Positions 11,513-23,700 of a DNA stretch of 64,000 bases are shown in pieces. The stretch comes from Juglans regia (taxonomy: Eukaryota; Streptophyta; Magnoliopsida; Fagales; Juglandaceae), in the NCBI RefSeq assembly GCF_001411555.2, contig NC_049912.1, positions 14,951,145 through 15,015,144 of the forward strand, in the 5' to 3' direction. The notes below the pieces were generated by a model that was not told the DNA's origin, searched no databases, and saw only the letters and a program-made list of their open reading frames with translations. Made by a program: the position numbers and the translations under genes. Every line of letters starts with the position of its first letter. The stretch's first letter is position 1.

Positions 11513-13222
11513 GGTCGGTTCGTCCCTTTGGTGCTTGGCGGGGTGGTACTCTGCCGAGTATACCTTGTGGTACCGAGCCTGCCTAGCATGTGCCTTTCCG
11601 CTAGAGGAGGTCGCGCCCTGCTTGCGAATCCTCCCCTATAGTCCTGATTTCCCCAAGTGGGGGCCCTCCCAGTGGGGGCCCTCCCAATGGTGGCTAGCGA
11701 GGGCGGCCTTACTTCGGCTCCCATACTGGTGGTCGTTGCGAGGGCTTTCTTCCCTTCTACATTGGTCAACCTAATCTGTGCTCCCCTCCCTCAACCTTCC
11801 CCTACTTTCCCGCTCCAGCCTTTGGGCGAGCGAGCAATGTTGCCTTGTTTGTTTTGCGTGTTCCCTCCTCCCTTGTTGGGAGAAGCAGTACTCGGTATTG
11901 TGCTAGGTGGAATTGTGGTAAGCACAGTAGCGGGGTTGATAAGTGTGATTTTTATGTGAATTTTATTATTCTTTTATTTACGAAAAGGGTTAGTTTTCCT
12001 TCAATTCTATTTATTTTATTTTAGTTTCTTGGATTTGAAAGGATGAGAAGATTTAGTGCGAAAGGAGAGCATTTTGGTATAGAAGAAGAGACTACAGATC
12101 AAGACCGACGAGAGGCGACGAGAACCTTCGCTAGCAGCGAAGGGTTGGCCTTGTAGATGGTAAACGTAGGTCGGTCAAAGCGGGGTCTTGGTCTCCTCAT
12201 CTGGGCTTCCTCCCTTCTCTTGTCATGGGAGCTCTTTTCTGGCTTCTCGTGGACCTCAGCCTTGGCTGGGGCCTATGTCTTCCACTCCGCTCACTCTAGT
12301 TCCTTCTTCCTTGACTGCGTTCAGGCCTGAAGAATGTCTTCTGTGTTAATGAAGTTGTTGGCCTGGTCCATAAACTCTTGCAGCATTATAGGAGTCCTTC
12401 TCGCCAGCTTGGCTATGAATTGAGATCGTGGCCAGACCCTTCCCAGAAGCTCTACGGTTATCTTTTCTTCCTAGTCATCGATGGTCATGCACTCTTTGTT
12501 GAATCAGGACAAGTACGCCTTCAGACTTTCCTCCTCTCCTTGTTTAATGGTAAGGAGGTACATTGTTGGGCGTCGCCTTCTTCGACTTGACATGATCTGG
12601 GTCAAAATTAGTTGAGCTAGCTCACCAAAACTATCTATGAAATTGAGCGCCAGAGACCTGAACCATACTCGTGCTAGCCCCCTTAGGGTCAGCAGGAATG
12701 CCCTACATGTCACTTTCCCTGGAAGCCATGCAACGTTATGTGAGTCCTGAAAGTTTGCAGGTGCTCAAAGGGGTCCCTCCCCCCATTGTACATCTCCATG
12801 GTGGGGACCCTGAACTTCGGTGGCAAGGGCACAACCATCACTTCTTCTGTTTAAGGTAGACTAGTGCTTGTGAGCAGTTGGTTGACCGACGATGATGTGC
12901 CTACTTTCTTTGCAATCTCTTCATATTTTCCTTTAAGATTACGGAGCTCATCTTGCATGTTCTTCCTCTCTTCCTCCATGTTTGCACCAAGTCCCGCGTT
13001 TTAGGACTCCCCGTGCTCGCTATTACTGGGCTCAGCGTCTTCGTTTTGTCCTTGTTGAGGTTTCCTGAGCTCCTTATTCTTCTTATGAAGTTTTTTCACT
13101 TCATCGGATAACTTTGTGACCCAGTCCTTCGTAGCTTTCAGTCTCACCTCCATTGCAACTTCCTTTGTGTACCTCCTGAGTTGTCTGGAATGGGTTGTCA
13201 CAGGCATACAAAGTACACACAA
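11513..13222 (-). pseudogene. Tat-like Ty3/gypsy gag
   Basis: The minus-strand frame 12,713-12,504 has MTCRAFLLTLRGLARVWF, a SFGELAQLI stretch and LLTIKQGEEESLKAYLS, the typical Gag core of Tat-group elements. The upstream frame 13,222-13,001 is a charged, probably coiled-coil N-terminal part (WVTKLSDEVKKLHKKNKELR). The downstream frame 11,769-11,443 is Pro/Arg-rich, as in the C-terminal part of Gag. Frame changes between the pieces show it is not intact. Gag would form the particle that packages the RNA. Confidence 0.8.
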
Positions 13223-13235
13223 GATCTACGAAGGA

Positions 13236-13252
13236 TCCCATAGATGGCACCA
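13236..13252 (-). promoter_or_regulatory. Probable primer binding site of the Tat-like element
   Basis: The minus strand reads TGGTGCCATCTATGGGA directly after an LTR end of the form GTTAACA at 13,254. This resembles the TGGCGCC-type PBS common in Tat-group elements. It places the LTR to the right and gag to the left, in agreement with the gag orientation. Confidence 0.65.
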
Positions 13253-13253
13253 C

Positions 13254-13900
13254 TGTTAACGTCATGTTTCGCACGCCTTTGAGTTAGGTTTCAATAACTC
13301 TAGTTTTCAAAGCTGGGCCTGCAAAAACAAAGAAGAAAGAAGCTAGGAGAAGGTGGCCTTGGGATGGGGTGTCTCTGATGCTAAAGTCAGTAGAGTGTTT
13401 TAGGAGTTTGTAAATAATGAGAGAATCTAGAGAGCTTTTCTCATACCTGGGGATTGTGCCTGTCCCTGTGGTACCTATGTCCTCACTATTGTTCCCTTTG
13501 TTAGGGTCCTTTAATGCGGCCTGCCTCTGCAATGGCATTATTAATGTGGCGTGTTGTTCGGATAGTGGTGCCATTAATGCAACGTGGTTCCCTAATTTAC
13601 CTTACTCTGCTAGTGTCTTCGGTGGTTCGTCGATGTCACATTGTCAGAGAATCGAGGGTCCCCCTTGCTTCTCGCTTGTTCACTTGGGCAGGTACTCAAG
13701 GGATGGATGTTGTTCGAGGGTTCTCTTGGATGACGAGTCTCATCCCCTGCAGTCAGATCCCATATGGGGGTTACGTTCTGGGGAGTCCACTTGCGGGCCA
13801 GACCGAGGGCCTATTTGTTCTGGGCTAGGCCTTCTTTTCTCATTCTCTTAGTTGCTCCTCACAAGCCCATTAAAAGAGGGAAAAACCGCCTTACACATGC
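13254..13900 (-). mobile_element. 5' LTR of the Tat-like element (right end unresolved)
   Basis: The inner end is TGTTAACGTC at 13,254, next to the PBS. The DNA up to about 13,860 is noncoding apart from chance frames. A candidate outer end is CTTACA near 13,897, but I found no matching TSD because the other side of the element is deleted. 13,900-14,143 is AT-rich with nothing recognisable. Confidence 0.55.
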
Positions 13901-14143
13901 ATTTGTATATAGTTGTCTATAATACCAAAAGTTATTTGTCTACGTAACAAGGAAAATATGGTTTGTTTTGAGGTAACCATAAATTCCCTAAAATAAGAAT
14001 TATTTTTCTAAAAATGATCACTTTGTTTGCTTTATTTATTATTGACCTAGACTACCTAATAATTAAAAACTTTTACAAAAGATATATTAATAAAATTAAA
14101 TATAACTTCATTAATTCTCTAAAATTTATAGTACTTAACTTAG

Positions 14144-15457
14144 TGATGCCCCGACCCCGCTTGGGGTTTGGCAGAAGGCCTTGACGTTAGGATGCGAAAA
14201 AGTTTAGGATGCAAGTCATAACTAAAGAGAAACATCACTACCTGAGAAATATACTAATTCATCAAAATAAGATCCATAAGTCACACCATTACCATCATAA
14301 TTATAATATTATAGACCATATTTGTTCAATACAATAAACATCATAATATTTCAATAGAATAATATCTCAAATCAAGGACAAGCCCCCATACTAGTCCTCA
14401 GGCTGCACTTATTCCTCTTCCTTATAACCAACCTCGTTTCTTACATCTGCATCAAAACATGCATCTGCATCAAAACATATGGTTTTGAGAAGCGAAACAT
14501 ACTAAGGTGCTAGCCTCCGAGCAACTGATAATGTGAGTAAATCTCAATAAGTTATAACTCAAGACAACAATTGATAATGTGAGTAATGAAGATGAATATA
14601 AAAAAATGAACTTCAAAATAAATAGAAGGAAGATTAAACTTACTGAGGCACTAGCCTCTGAGCAAATAAAGTATTCATAAACCAAATAAAATTTATTGAG
14701 CATCCAACACCCAAATAATCACATAATTATTTATGCTAGACACAAAGTCCAATCAATAGCATGAAAATCATCTTACCAACAATTTCTATTTATTAAAGAG
14801 TGTACCATGATTTGCCCTTAGAATGGTCGTGGGTACAACCTAGCTCCCTCTGCCGCACCATCGATAACAACTGCGTGTACAACTTCATAACGAGCAATGC
14901 CTGGCTTCACGCTCTGTCCTTACCACAACATGCTATAGCTTTCACCAGCCAAGAGGCCACAATCTTGACTAGAGGAGTTACACTCGCTCGAGCCCATTGT
15001 CACCCGGTAACAACCAATGCGACATAACTCAATTATTAGATGCTTCTAAATAACCAGAGAAGCACCATTGAGATAATGCCTCATGTCGCCTTGGGGTCGT
15101 GATCCATTCACACATATACTAATGTTAAGCTAGGAAACTAGGTACTTTTTACAAAAGCATATCAACCTTTTAACAAAGCAAACTAGTAAATCATAGTGGG
15201 GTATTATGCATGCGGAAAATATAAAAAAAAATGAGAACGAAGACATAGTAGATCGTAACACGACATACTCATGGTCATTAACTAAAATTGTTAGCGTTGT
15301 CGTAGAGAAGAACCTACCTTAACAATGATTTCTCATTGAGGCGATCGTTGATGGTTTTTAGCATCCCTTGGTTGGATCAAGACTTTGTTGTCTACATGCA
15401 TGATAGTGCAAGCTTAGTTGTGGAGTTAGGGTTTTTGCCTTCTCTTGAGGATTAGAG

Positions 15458-15462
<5 letters not shown>
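14144..15462 (-). mobile_element. LTR F fragment (D-like, minus strand)
   Basis: The left end, TGATGCCCCGACCCCGCTTGG, resembles the inner end of the solo LTR at 18,485 (TGTGATGCCCCCAAATTCCGC). A diverged copy of the shared LTR block (CACCATTGAGATAATGCC...TTGGGGTCGTGA) lies at about 15,063-15,105. The U3 part seems shortened; the right boundary is unresolved and I place it near the microsatellite at 15,463. No coding sequence is present. Confidence 0.6.
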
Positions 15463-15517
<55 letters not shown>

Positions 15518-15539
15518 TGTGTGTGTGTGTGTGTGTGTC
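15463..15539. repeat. Compound microsatellite (GA)n(GT)n
   Basis: An uninterrupted GA tract to about 15,515 passes directly into a GT tract to 15,539. The Ser/Leu and Cys/Val repeat frames over it are artefacts of the dinucleotide repeats. Confidence 0.95.
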
Positions 15540-16060
15540 TGTTCACTAGATTTACAAAGATCTCAATGTGTAGGAGTGAAAATCATCAATATGAAGTTTT
15601 TTATATTGAGCAATCTGCCTTTCACGAGCTTCACAGTTCTCGATGTCGGTTGGCTGGTAAACTGGCGATCATATCCAAGTGTACATCGGATGGAAGGGGT
15701 GATAGAGATAGAATGGATGCTCTCTACATGCTTCAAAAACTCGGGTAAAGAAATGGTAAGCTTAGTCTACCGCTTATGAATATTGCCAACATGGTGAAAC
15801 GCTTCTACGCATGGTAGGGCGCATGGTGTCTTGAGTCTATGACCCTCTTATCCTACGCATGTCTTTTGTAGAAAACATTATTGTTTGGGTCTGAAATCTT
15901 CATGAGGGCACCCACTTGTTCTCTGAAAATTCCTAAGCTCCTATCAATCATGCTCCACTTTGAACTTTGCATCTTAGCCCAGACTTTGGGGTGAGGACCA
16001 CGTCCTAGTGTTTTACGTTCTATTCTGGTCTCACTCGTGGTATAAGTTTTGAACTCCAAT
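15540..16060 (-). mobile_element. Internal-region remnant next to LTR E
   Basis: On the minus strand this follows the LTR end at 16,061. The first bases, ATTGGAGTTCAAAACTTATA, are a degenerate match to the PBS context of the plus-strand family C element at 40,909 (ACTTGGCATCAGAACTATGC). A 93-codon frame (15,853-16,134) crosses the LTR border and has no recognisable domain. Gag itself is not recognisable. Confidence 0.5.
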
Positions 16061-17080
16061 TGTAGCGCCCTGTCCCTCGGGGAAAGACCTATCGAGGATC
16101 TGTGGTGCCAAGGGTGCCAGCCATGTGGCGACACTCATGGTTTGAGTTGGGTTAGGCGTGTAATGTTCACTAGGAAGTGCATGTGTAACATAGTGAATGT
16201 TGCACGTGTAATAGGAAAGATATATGGTTCACAACGAAAAAAGTAAATGTTTAGCCTAAAGGCTAATTGTTACAGTACCAAAAGCTTAATAAAACTAGTG
16301 AATGTATTATGAAAATATCCACATTACACTTCATTTCTCAAATAATTATACACATGTCCAGCTTTTTTATTCATACACCCCAAATAAGGTCGATTGAACA
16401 CGTTTGGTCGCCTAACTACTATTTACAAATATAGCTTCTAGAGACAGACAAATCCTACCAAGGAAAATTGGTCTACACACCTACTGCTTGGGTTGGGTTG
16501 TCTCTTCCTCCTTGGGTATCACTTCTGGGTCTATTTTTGCATCAAAATCTATGGTTCCCACATCGAAACCATAGATAGGTTAGGTAGTTATGACTAGATA
16601 GCTAATGAGAACCAATGCTCATGAATATGCAATGAACAGTTTCATGTATAAAAGGAGTGAGCACATGTATTACTGCATAGTGATAAATCACCCTCTCAAG
16701 AAAAGAATACATGTATGCATAAAAATGGCGATGAATCACACTTTGAGGAATTACCCTGTATGCAAAACTCAATATATGTATAGTTGTACATGTCTACGAG
16801 GCGAGGAATCATGGTCTTCTCTAGCACGTAAAACATGTAACACTAACCACATAGCAGTTCACAATTATCGCATACATATTCATCACACAAACATTTGTCT
16901 CTTGATGGACCAACAGGGGGTGAGCCACCCCATCATTTGAAATCGGAGAATCTCTCCCACTCGGCCAACATGGAGCAAGTAAACTTGTCTGTGCCCAACA
17001 AAGGTCGGCACTCACACAAAGGTATACATGTTGCACCAAGGAATGTCTACTTGGCCAAGCAACTCGAAGATAATGTTCGC
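16061..17080 (-). mobile_element. LTR E (family C), part 1
   Basis: The inner LTR end is TGTAGCGCCCTGTCCCTCGG at 16,061. The body shows the family C signature, a repeated short motif of the form GATGAATCACCCTCT/GAGGAATTACCCT at 16,690-16,760. This is also seen on the minus strand at 33,610-33,680 and 61,210-61,240, and on the plus strand at 40,340-40,390 and 60,710-60,770. At about 17,080 the similarity to 61,470-61,565 breaks off and a 10-kb block begins. It resumes at 26,980. Confidence 0.65.
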
Positions 17081-17140
17081 ATACAAATATATCTGCAAGT
17101 GCACAGAATCATAACAAGTAGTAGAGTGTTTTAAAGAAAA

Positions 17141-18484
17141 TGGATATTGAACCCACAAGGAATAATTATGCTATTGAGTATTGAAATTGACTAAATTAAT
17201 TATTATTTGGAAAATCGAAAAATGAAGAATGGTTTATTAAACTGGAGAAAATAACATTAAAATTGAGATTTTAAAAATAATAAGAATAGATCTAGAGCAT
17301 TTAACTTCACCTAGCAAATCCCACACAATTTATTCTTCCTTATTATAGAATCCCACTTATCCCAAGTTGATGATAAAAATTCCTCAACTATTCAATATTT
17401 TCTCTCGAACAATATCCAAAATATTTCCAACCAATAACTCCATATCTCTATGTGAATTTAACTAATTTGAGACTCATTAAGTTCTTTGAATTTTTCTTGA
17501 AAATTACACTAATTGCGGTAAAGTATCTTTGCTTTCGCTCAACTAATGGTGTTTAATCCTAAAGCTTTGATGACAAACACCTCTCGGTGTCATTGCAATC
17601 CAAAAGAGTGAACAATAGATAGCTGAAAAATTATAAGCATTAAGAACATGTAATAAATACTATATCATGAAAATATTGAAAATAAAATAACTTAGAATAT
17701 AAATTGTGTGTTCAATACTAAGCTACATCAAAACTCCAGAAACTAGAATTAGTTCATAATGAAATTGAAAAGAAAAATAATAAAACTGGTATTTTTCATT
17801 GAAGTCTGTTGATGAAGCATGCAGCTCTTGCCTTTGCCCTCTAGTTCCACCTTCTCGAAATAACACTTAAAGAATAAATACTGGAACTCTAAATCAGACT
17901 CAGACTCCAAAACATAAAAACTTTCGACTCCGATTCTGAACTCTCCTTTATTCATTCCACAAGTTGAGATTAAAGAGATGTTGAAATTCAAATCTAGAAA
18001 CAAGATAACTGCAGCTACAATCTACCCTAAAGATCTGGAAATTAGTTTCTGAAGATACATGTTAACATAAAAAGAATTATCCCAAGAATAACAGAATTAT
18101 CTAAAATATAAGATTCAGTGATATATGGCTTGAATCGCGGAGTTCAGGAGGATTTGGTGGTCAGCAACCTATTGATCCCGGTAGGGAGGAATTATCCCAG
18201 GGGGTAGATGCCGTGTGCGCTGAATATAACTGGGTGGAGGTCACAAATGAACAGGCGTGGAGGTCAAAAAGACCACACGGCCCTCTCCTCACCTACCGAG
18301 TGTAAAGTCTCCCGACCGGGATGAAGACTCCTCTCGCATTTCCTAGTTGTTGCTCACGATGTCGTTTAGGTTGGTCTTTTAAGTTGGTCATTTAGACTAG
18401 TCGCGCAATCTTACCGCCCAGAGCCTTGTCGCCAAATTTTCGCGCCTTCTGGTCGCGAGTTTCCTCGCCTACCTAGAGGTAAGT
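17141..18484 (-). repeat. 1.9-kb direct repeat, copy R1, first part
   Basis: Starting at GGATATTGAACCCA, this aligns along its length with 25,012-26,396. Similarity breaks at TAAGT (18,480-18,484), where solo LTR D1 was inserted, and resumes at 23,123. The sequence immediately before (17,090-17,140, CTGCAAGTGCACAGAATCAT) resembles Ty3/gypsy LTR or leader DNA of the Tat/Ogre group. That family call is inference. The strand is not certain. Confidence 0.75.
18480..18484. repeat. Target-site duplication TAAGT (left)
   Basis: Identical to 23,118-23,122. Together they are the 5-bp duplication made by insertion of the LTR element now left as D1. Confidence 0.9.
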
Positions 18485-21400
18485 TGTGATGCCCCCAAAT
18501 TCCGCTTGGGATCGGACGGACATTTGAAGCGTCGAGACATGCAACACAAGGTTACTTGCCCCCATTCATGACATATAAGATGCAATATTCTTAACATGCA
18601 TCTAGTATTATGCAATATTCGCAGTGGATAATAAATTTACTTTTTTTTCTTTAGCAATACTATGCATCAAACTAAAATATCTCAAATACTTAAAACATAC
18701 TTCATACTTAACCACATACTAAGTAACTAAGATCACAATAATAGTCCATATGGTTGTGATCAAAAGAGTGCTGGAGATTGAACTCCACAAATACAAGTAG
18801 TAATCTGAGGTAACTACTGTACTACCATCTATGTCGCACCGTCGCTTAGTCGACCGTTTCTAGTAGGTCGATTCTCGGTTCTCCTTCAGATCCTATAACA
18901 GAATCTACCATTCGGGGGGAATGGTAGTTGGGACTACCACAGTGAGATTTGATTACAAATCTCAGCAAGTTAATAGAAAACTTCTACACAAGTTAATGAT
19001 GCATGCATGGCAGTAAAAGCATGAATGCATAATCAAATCATAAGTAATCATAGCATAACTTGACATACAACATAACATAACTGGCATAACTTAAACTGAA
19101 ACTGAAGCTTAGCATGAACGTGACTTGAAACATAACATGAACTTAAAACATAGCAGGAACGTGAACTTGAAACATAACATGGACTTGAAACATAACATGA
19201 ACGTGAACATGCATAATTTGAACATGAACTTGAGCATAACATAACATAAATGTGAACTTGGAACATAACGTAAACGTGAACATAACATAACATGAACTTG
19301 AAACATATTCTTGTCTCATGGTATTACCATGATTGTGTGAACGTAAACTTGAACATAACATAACATGAAACATGACTTGACTGTGAAATGCATGAACTTG
19401 GAATCTTATTCAATAGACGTAATCATTAAAGTGACCATATGGGTGCTACACAGGTCCCCTTGAGCCGTGTGTCCCTGCCGATTACCGCATCACATCACAG
19501 GTTTCTATACCAGCTGTGAGTGGGTTAATACGTACTCCATAGTTGTTGTGGCCCCATGTATTCTACGTGTTACAATTGTTGTGTCTCACGTAGTGTATGC
19601 TCCACAGTTGTTGTGGCCCATACTTTATGCTCCACAGTTGTTGTGGCCCTATGACATATTTGTTTGTGCCACACTTGTTGTGGACACACGTAACATAAAG
19701 TGTGGCTCCATTAGCGTTAGTGCCTGGCGCGCTCTGCTGACCAGCTAATTAGGCCCCATTCACAACCTGTTGACTGTAATTCGTCAACCCAGGAAATTTC
19801 ACACCTATTTAGACACTCCAGCATGAACAAAGGAGTTCCACTAGGATATTATCCCATCTTAGCGCTTAGGGTCATGATTGACATGAATGACTTAACTGGC
19901 ATACATGACATTTCGTAACGTGACGTAACATGAACGTGACATAAAAGACAGAAGTCCTGACGTAGCATAACGTGCATGAACATAAGATGACATACATGAC
20001 ATACTACAAGACATAAATGTAACAAAGAACATTTCATAACATGGCATACATGTAACATGCAACATTTCATAACATGGCATACCATATAACAGACAACATT
20101 TCTTAACATGGCGTAACATGTGACAGTGAATATTACGTGACATGAAATACATGTAACAGATGGCATAATTAACTTAACATGACATACTTGCAATGTATAG
20201 CAATACGTGACAAAATATCTTGTGTAACAGATGAATAATTCATGACAGAATAAATTCTGTGTAACAGATAAATATGTAATGACTTGGCATGGCACATATG
20301 ATACTAACAACATACAAACATAAATTGTAGTTTCCTTACTCATCACCCATACACATTAAACTGATAGAAAGTTGAAAGCTAACTTACCTCGATCGTCGCG
20401 TTCTACTAGAATAAAGCGCTAAACACGAGGAACTGTAGGAGGGTATTCTAAAAGTTAGAAATTAATTACTAACAATTAGAAATGTGAAAATAGACAACTT
20501 AGAGTAAAATTACTATTTTACCCTCTACATGTGGGCAAACGACCATTTTACCCCTAACTTAAGGATTTGACATCCTAATTCCAAAAATTATCAAAATTTA
20601 CATTCCTCATGTAAATTTTGTCCCAAACTCAAATATCAACTCAGAAAAATTTAAAACCAATCACAACTATGAAAAACTCACTATGGCCGAAACCTACATA
20701 GGCCATTTGTCTTGATTTTGGTTGCAATTCTTTCAAGTTTCAAAACTCACGAATAAACCAAAATCTTGTAACAAAGATCTTCCTATCCTAAGTTTAAAAA
20801 CACACTTAAAAAGTATCCATTAAGAAAAGCTAGTTATCAACACCAAACGTTTTGTAAAAAGACCCAAACTTTTTAACAAAAAGTAACCCTTAAATCACAA
20901 GTTTTGACTTTAATAAAAACATCTCCAAGAATTCCAAAAAATCAAATCTTACTTCAAACATATTCATAACATCATCCTTAGATCAAACATGCTTTAAATC
21001 ATCAAACAAAACTCACCAAAAATCACAAAACAACACTTGGAGTTTTTGGTTTTAAGCTTAGTCCAAAACAGAAACTGTTTTCCCAACTAACTTTGATCCA
21101 TCTCTTGATCCATAGCTTAAAGACATGTGATCTTCAAACTAACACATCACATGGTTTATAAATATGTCCTAAAGAGGATCCAACTATCAAACTTAAAATC
21201 ACATGGCTAAAATCTAATAAAACATGGATCTAACTCAAAAACATCAAATTTTAGGCCTAACCGAAATCCTCTTGCATAGAAAATCATATCTTTAAAACTA
21301 ATACTAAATATCTTCGAAATAACATCCTAACATGTATATAAGAGGCTTTGGATCATCATATAAAAATATCAAAACCCTTGGAATAAGATTAGAGCACGAA

Positions 21401-23117
21401 ATATTCAAACTTTCACAAAACATAAACTGTTTTTCCACTTCCAGTTTTCAAGTTTCTAAGTCTAAGAAAATCTATCATCAAAAGCTTTATTCATGCAACA
21501 AAACCTCAATTACCATTCATAAACACATGTTAACAACACTCCATAAAATTTTTGGACCAAGATATGTCCATTAGCTTGGTCAAAACTTCCAAAACATAAC
21601 ATACTCTCCAGTTTCACGCCCAGAATGACCTTTCCATGGTTAAAAATACTGTTGACTGAACAAATGAGAATGGAATGAGACGAGTAAGATATCCACGGAA
21701 ACTAAACTCAAAGAAGAACAACTTATGTGAAGGAATAATCTTGGGAAAATACTTACAAAGGGTCTAAAATGGACACGGAAAATGTCCCAGAGATTTGTTC
21801 GAGAGAGCTCTTTTGGGTTTCTCTCTAAGAAAGAGGAAAAGAAGTGATAAGATGGAATGAAAAGAGGCTTGCACGAATATAGACTCCTGGAGGGGGAAGT
21901 TATGGGCTGGAATGACCCTTGATTGGAGGTGGCTATGTGACATAAAGTGGAGAATAGTGAGGGGCAAAGACTGCTTGCAGCAGCTGTGAAAGATGGAGGT
22001 TGATGGAGTGGATTTCTCCTTCACATCAAGGCACTATTGGGTGCAGCCAATGGCAGTGGATGGTCTGCCATGTGGGGGAGGAAAGTTCTCCAAGAAACTT
22101 TGCCAAGGTGGCCAATTTCGTGGGCCTTGGTGGGCCCCAACCAAGTGAGCTTCAATTTGGGGTTTAAAGGGGGTTTGGTTAGAGTTTGAGATGCTATTAA
22201 GCCCAAAACTAATTTTTCTTGGCCCAATCAAATTTCCAAGGTTTAAAAGGTTGAATAATGATATCATAACAATGATTTGATTAATTAATAGCATGTAGAA
22301 GTGATTTAATCAAGTGATTAAACACAATGCTAGAAATCGGATTAAAAATGGTTTGAAGGCCAACTTTAGGGTTTGGAAAAACCGTTTAGGGTTTTGGTTT
22401 CAACCAAGCTTTTGGGGTTTCAATTGGATTCCAACCATTTAGGGTTTTGCTAGTGTTGAAACCCTCTTTGGTCTGGCACAATTTAGTTGATCAGATGAAA
22501 TAGAGTTTTGCTTAGGTGGCATGATCTCACACATTGACTTCTTTCACAAATCCATCTAATGGTTCCTCATGGTGCCAAGTGTCTAATACTATTCACTATG
22601 TGTGGCTACGATCTTGCCAAGTGTCCAAATAAAACTCCTCCAACCTAATTTGGACATTTAACACTGTTATTTTGAAAACACTGCACTTGGTGCGCTTATC
22701 GAGGTTACTATTCACTCCAAAAAAATGCATAATAAACTTAGTACTAAAAAATTCTAAATATTCATATTAACCTATAGTGAAAATCGTTTACCGAAATTCA
22801 ACTCCGAAGTGCCCCTAAAAATAAATTTCACAATTTCCAACAGACGTTTCGTCCGAAATTATGAAAAATAGTTATTGCGCCATAAAATCCAAAATAATCA
22901 ATTGAGTCTAATGGCATAAACCAAAACACAATTTGATACTTCTAACTATTTCAAATAATTAAACTCATAAATCTAGCACCATAGTGAGTGATAACACTGA
23001 TTATGATGATAGAGTAAAACTTAAGTGATTGGTCGATTCGTAAAAACTTATGGATTTTTCATGAGATTCCTAAAGTCAATAGAAATTCCACCAATGAATT
23101 TCTAGCGGGCTGTTACA
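18485..23117 (-). mobile_element. Solo LTR D1, 4.63 kb, TSD TAAGT
   Basis: It runs on the minus strand from TGTAACAGCCCGCTAGAAAT at 23,117 to GGGGGCATCACA at 18,485. Flanks are TAAGT at 18,480-18,484 and 23,118-23,122. The uninterrupted repeat copy R2 shows the empty site GAGGTAAGTGAT at about 26,390, which confirms the insertion. The LTR holds the shared block at 19,755-19,870, the paired AAATCTCA/ACTACCATTCCCCC block near 18,900-18,960, and degenerate AACATGAACTTG-type repeats at 19,050-19,400 and 19,900-20,170. It has no coding capacity and no second LTR. Confidence 0.95.
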
Positions 23118-23122
23118 TAAGT

Positions 23123-23700
23123 CTTCTCGCCTTAGGGCGAGAGAAATCTCTTTGCTGCTCAAGGGACAAGGCTCCTCTCCCAAATCTTATCGGCTCTCTT
23201 CAGGTCTCGCTGTCTCTCATCAGTCTTTAATCCGCAGTCTCTTTTTTTGTACCAAAATGCTCTCATTTTGCATAAATTTTCTCATTCCTTCAAATCCAAG
23301 AAAATGAATAAAAATATGTTGAAATAAAATAAAATCAATAGTATTGAAGGGAAAATGACACTTTTCATAAATAAAAGAGTGATAAAAATCAAATAAAAAT
23401 AATACTTATCAAATACTCCCAAATTTAAGTTTTGCTTGCCCACAAGCAAAGAAGAAAGAAAGACAATCAAAATAAGCATTGGTTTGATTCACAAAATTTA
23501 TTGCGTCTAAGATTGTCTAAAGGCCATAATTCAAAGGAATCATTCAAGATTCAAGTCCAAAAGTTAATTTAAATCCCAATTCCACCGCATTATCCATCCC
23601 CACATTCAGGCATACCCATCATTCTCACTCCATCATTAGTTTCCTAAATAGTTTTATGCAAGCAATTAAATCAATAATGGATCTCTAAAAACTCCATAGG
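23123..23700 (-). repeat. 1.9-kb direct repeat, copy R1, second part
   Basis: This continues R1 after the solo LTR and aligns with 26,402-26,979 (CTTAGGGCGAGAGAAATCTC to AAAAACTCCATAGG). It contains a CCAAA...GCTTGCCCACAAGCAAAGAAG stretch matched in R2 at about 26,695. At 23,700 the two copies diverge: R1 passes into 23,701-25,011 and R2 into LTR E. Confidence 0.8.

Noticed and set aside
15358..15779. Ser/Leu and Cys/Val repeat proteins
   Set aside because: They are translations of the GA and GT microsatellite.
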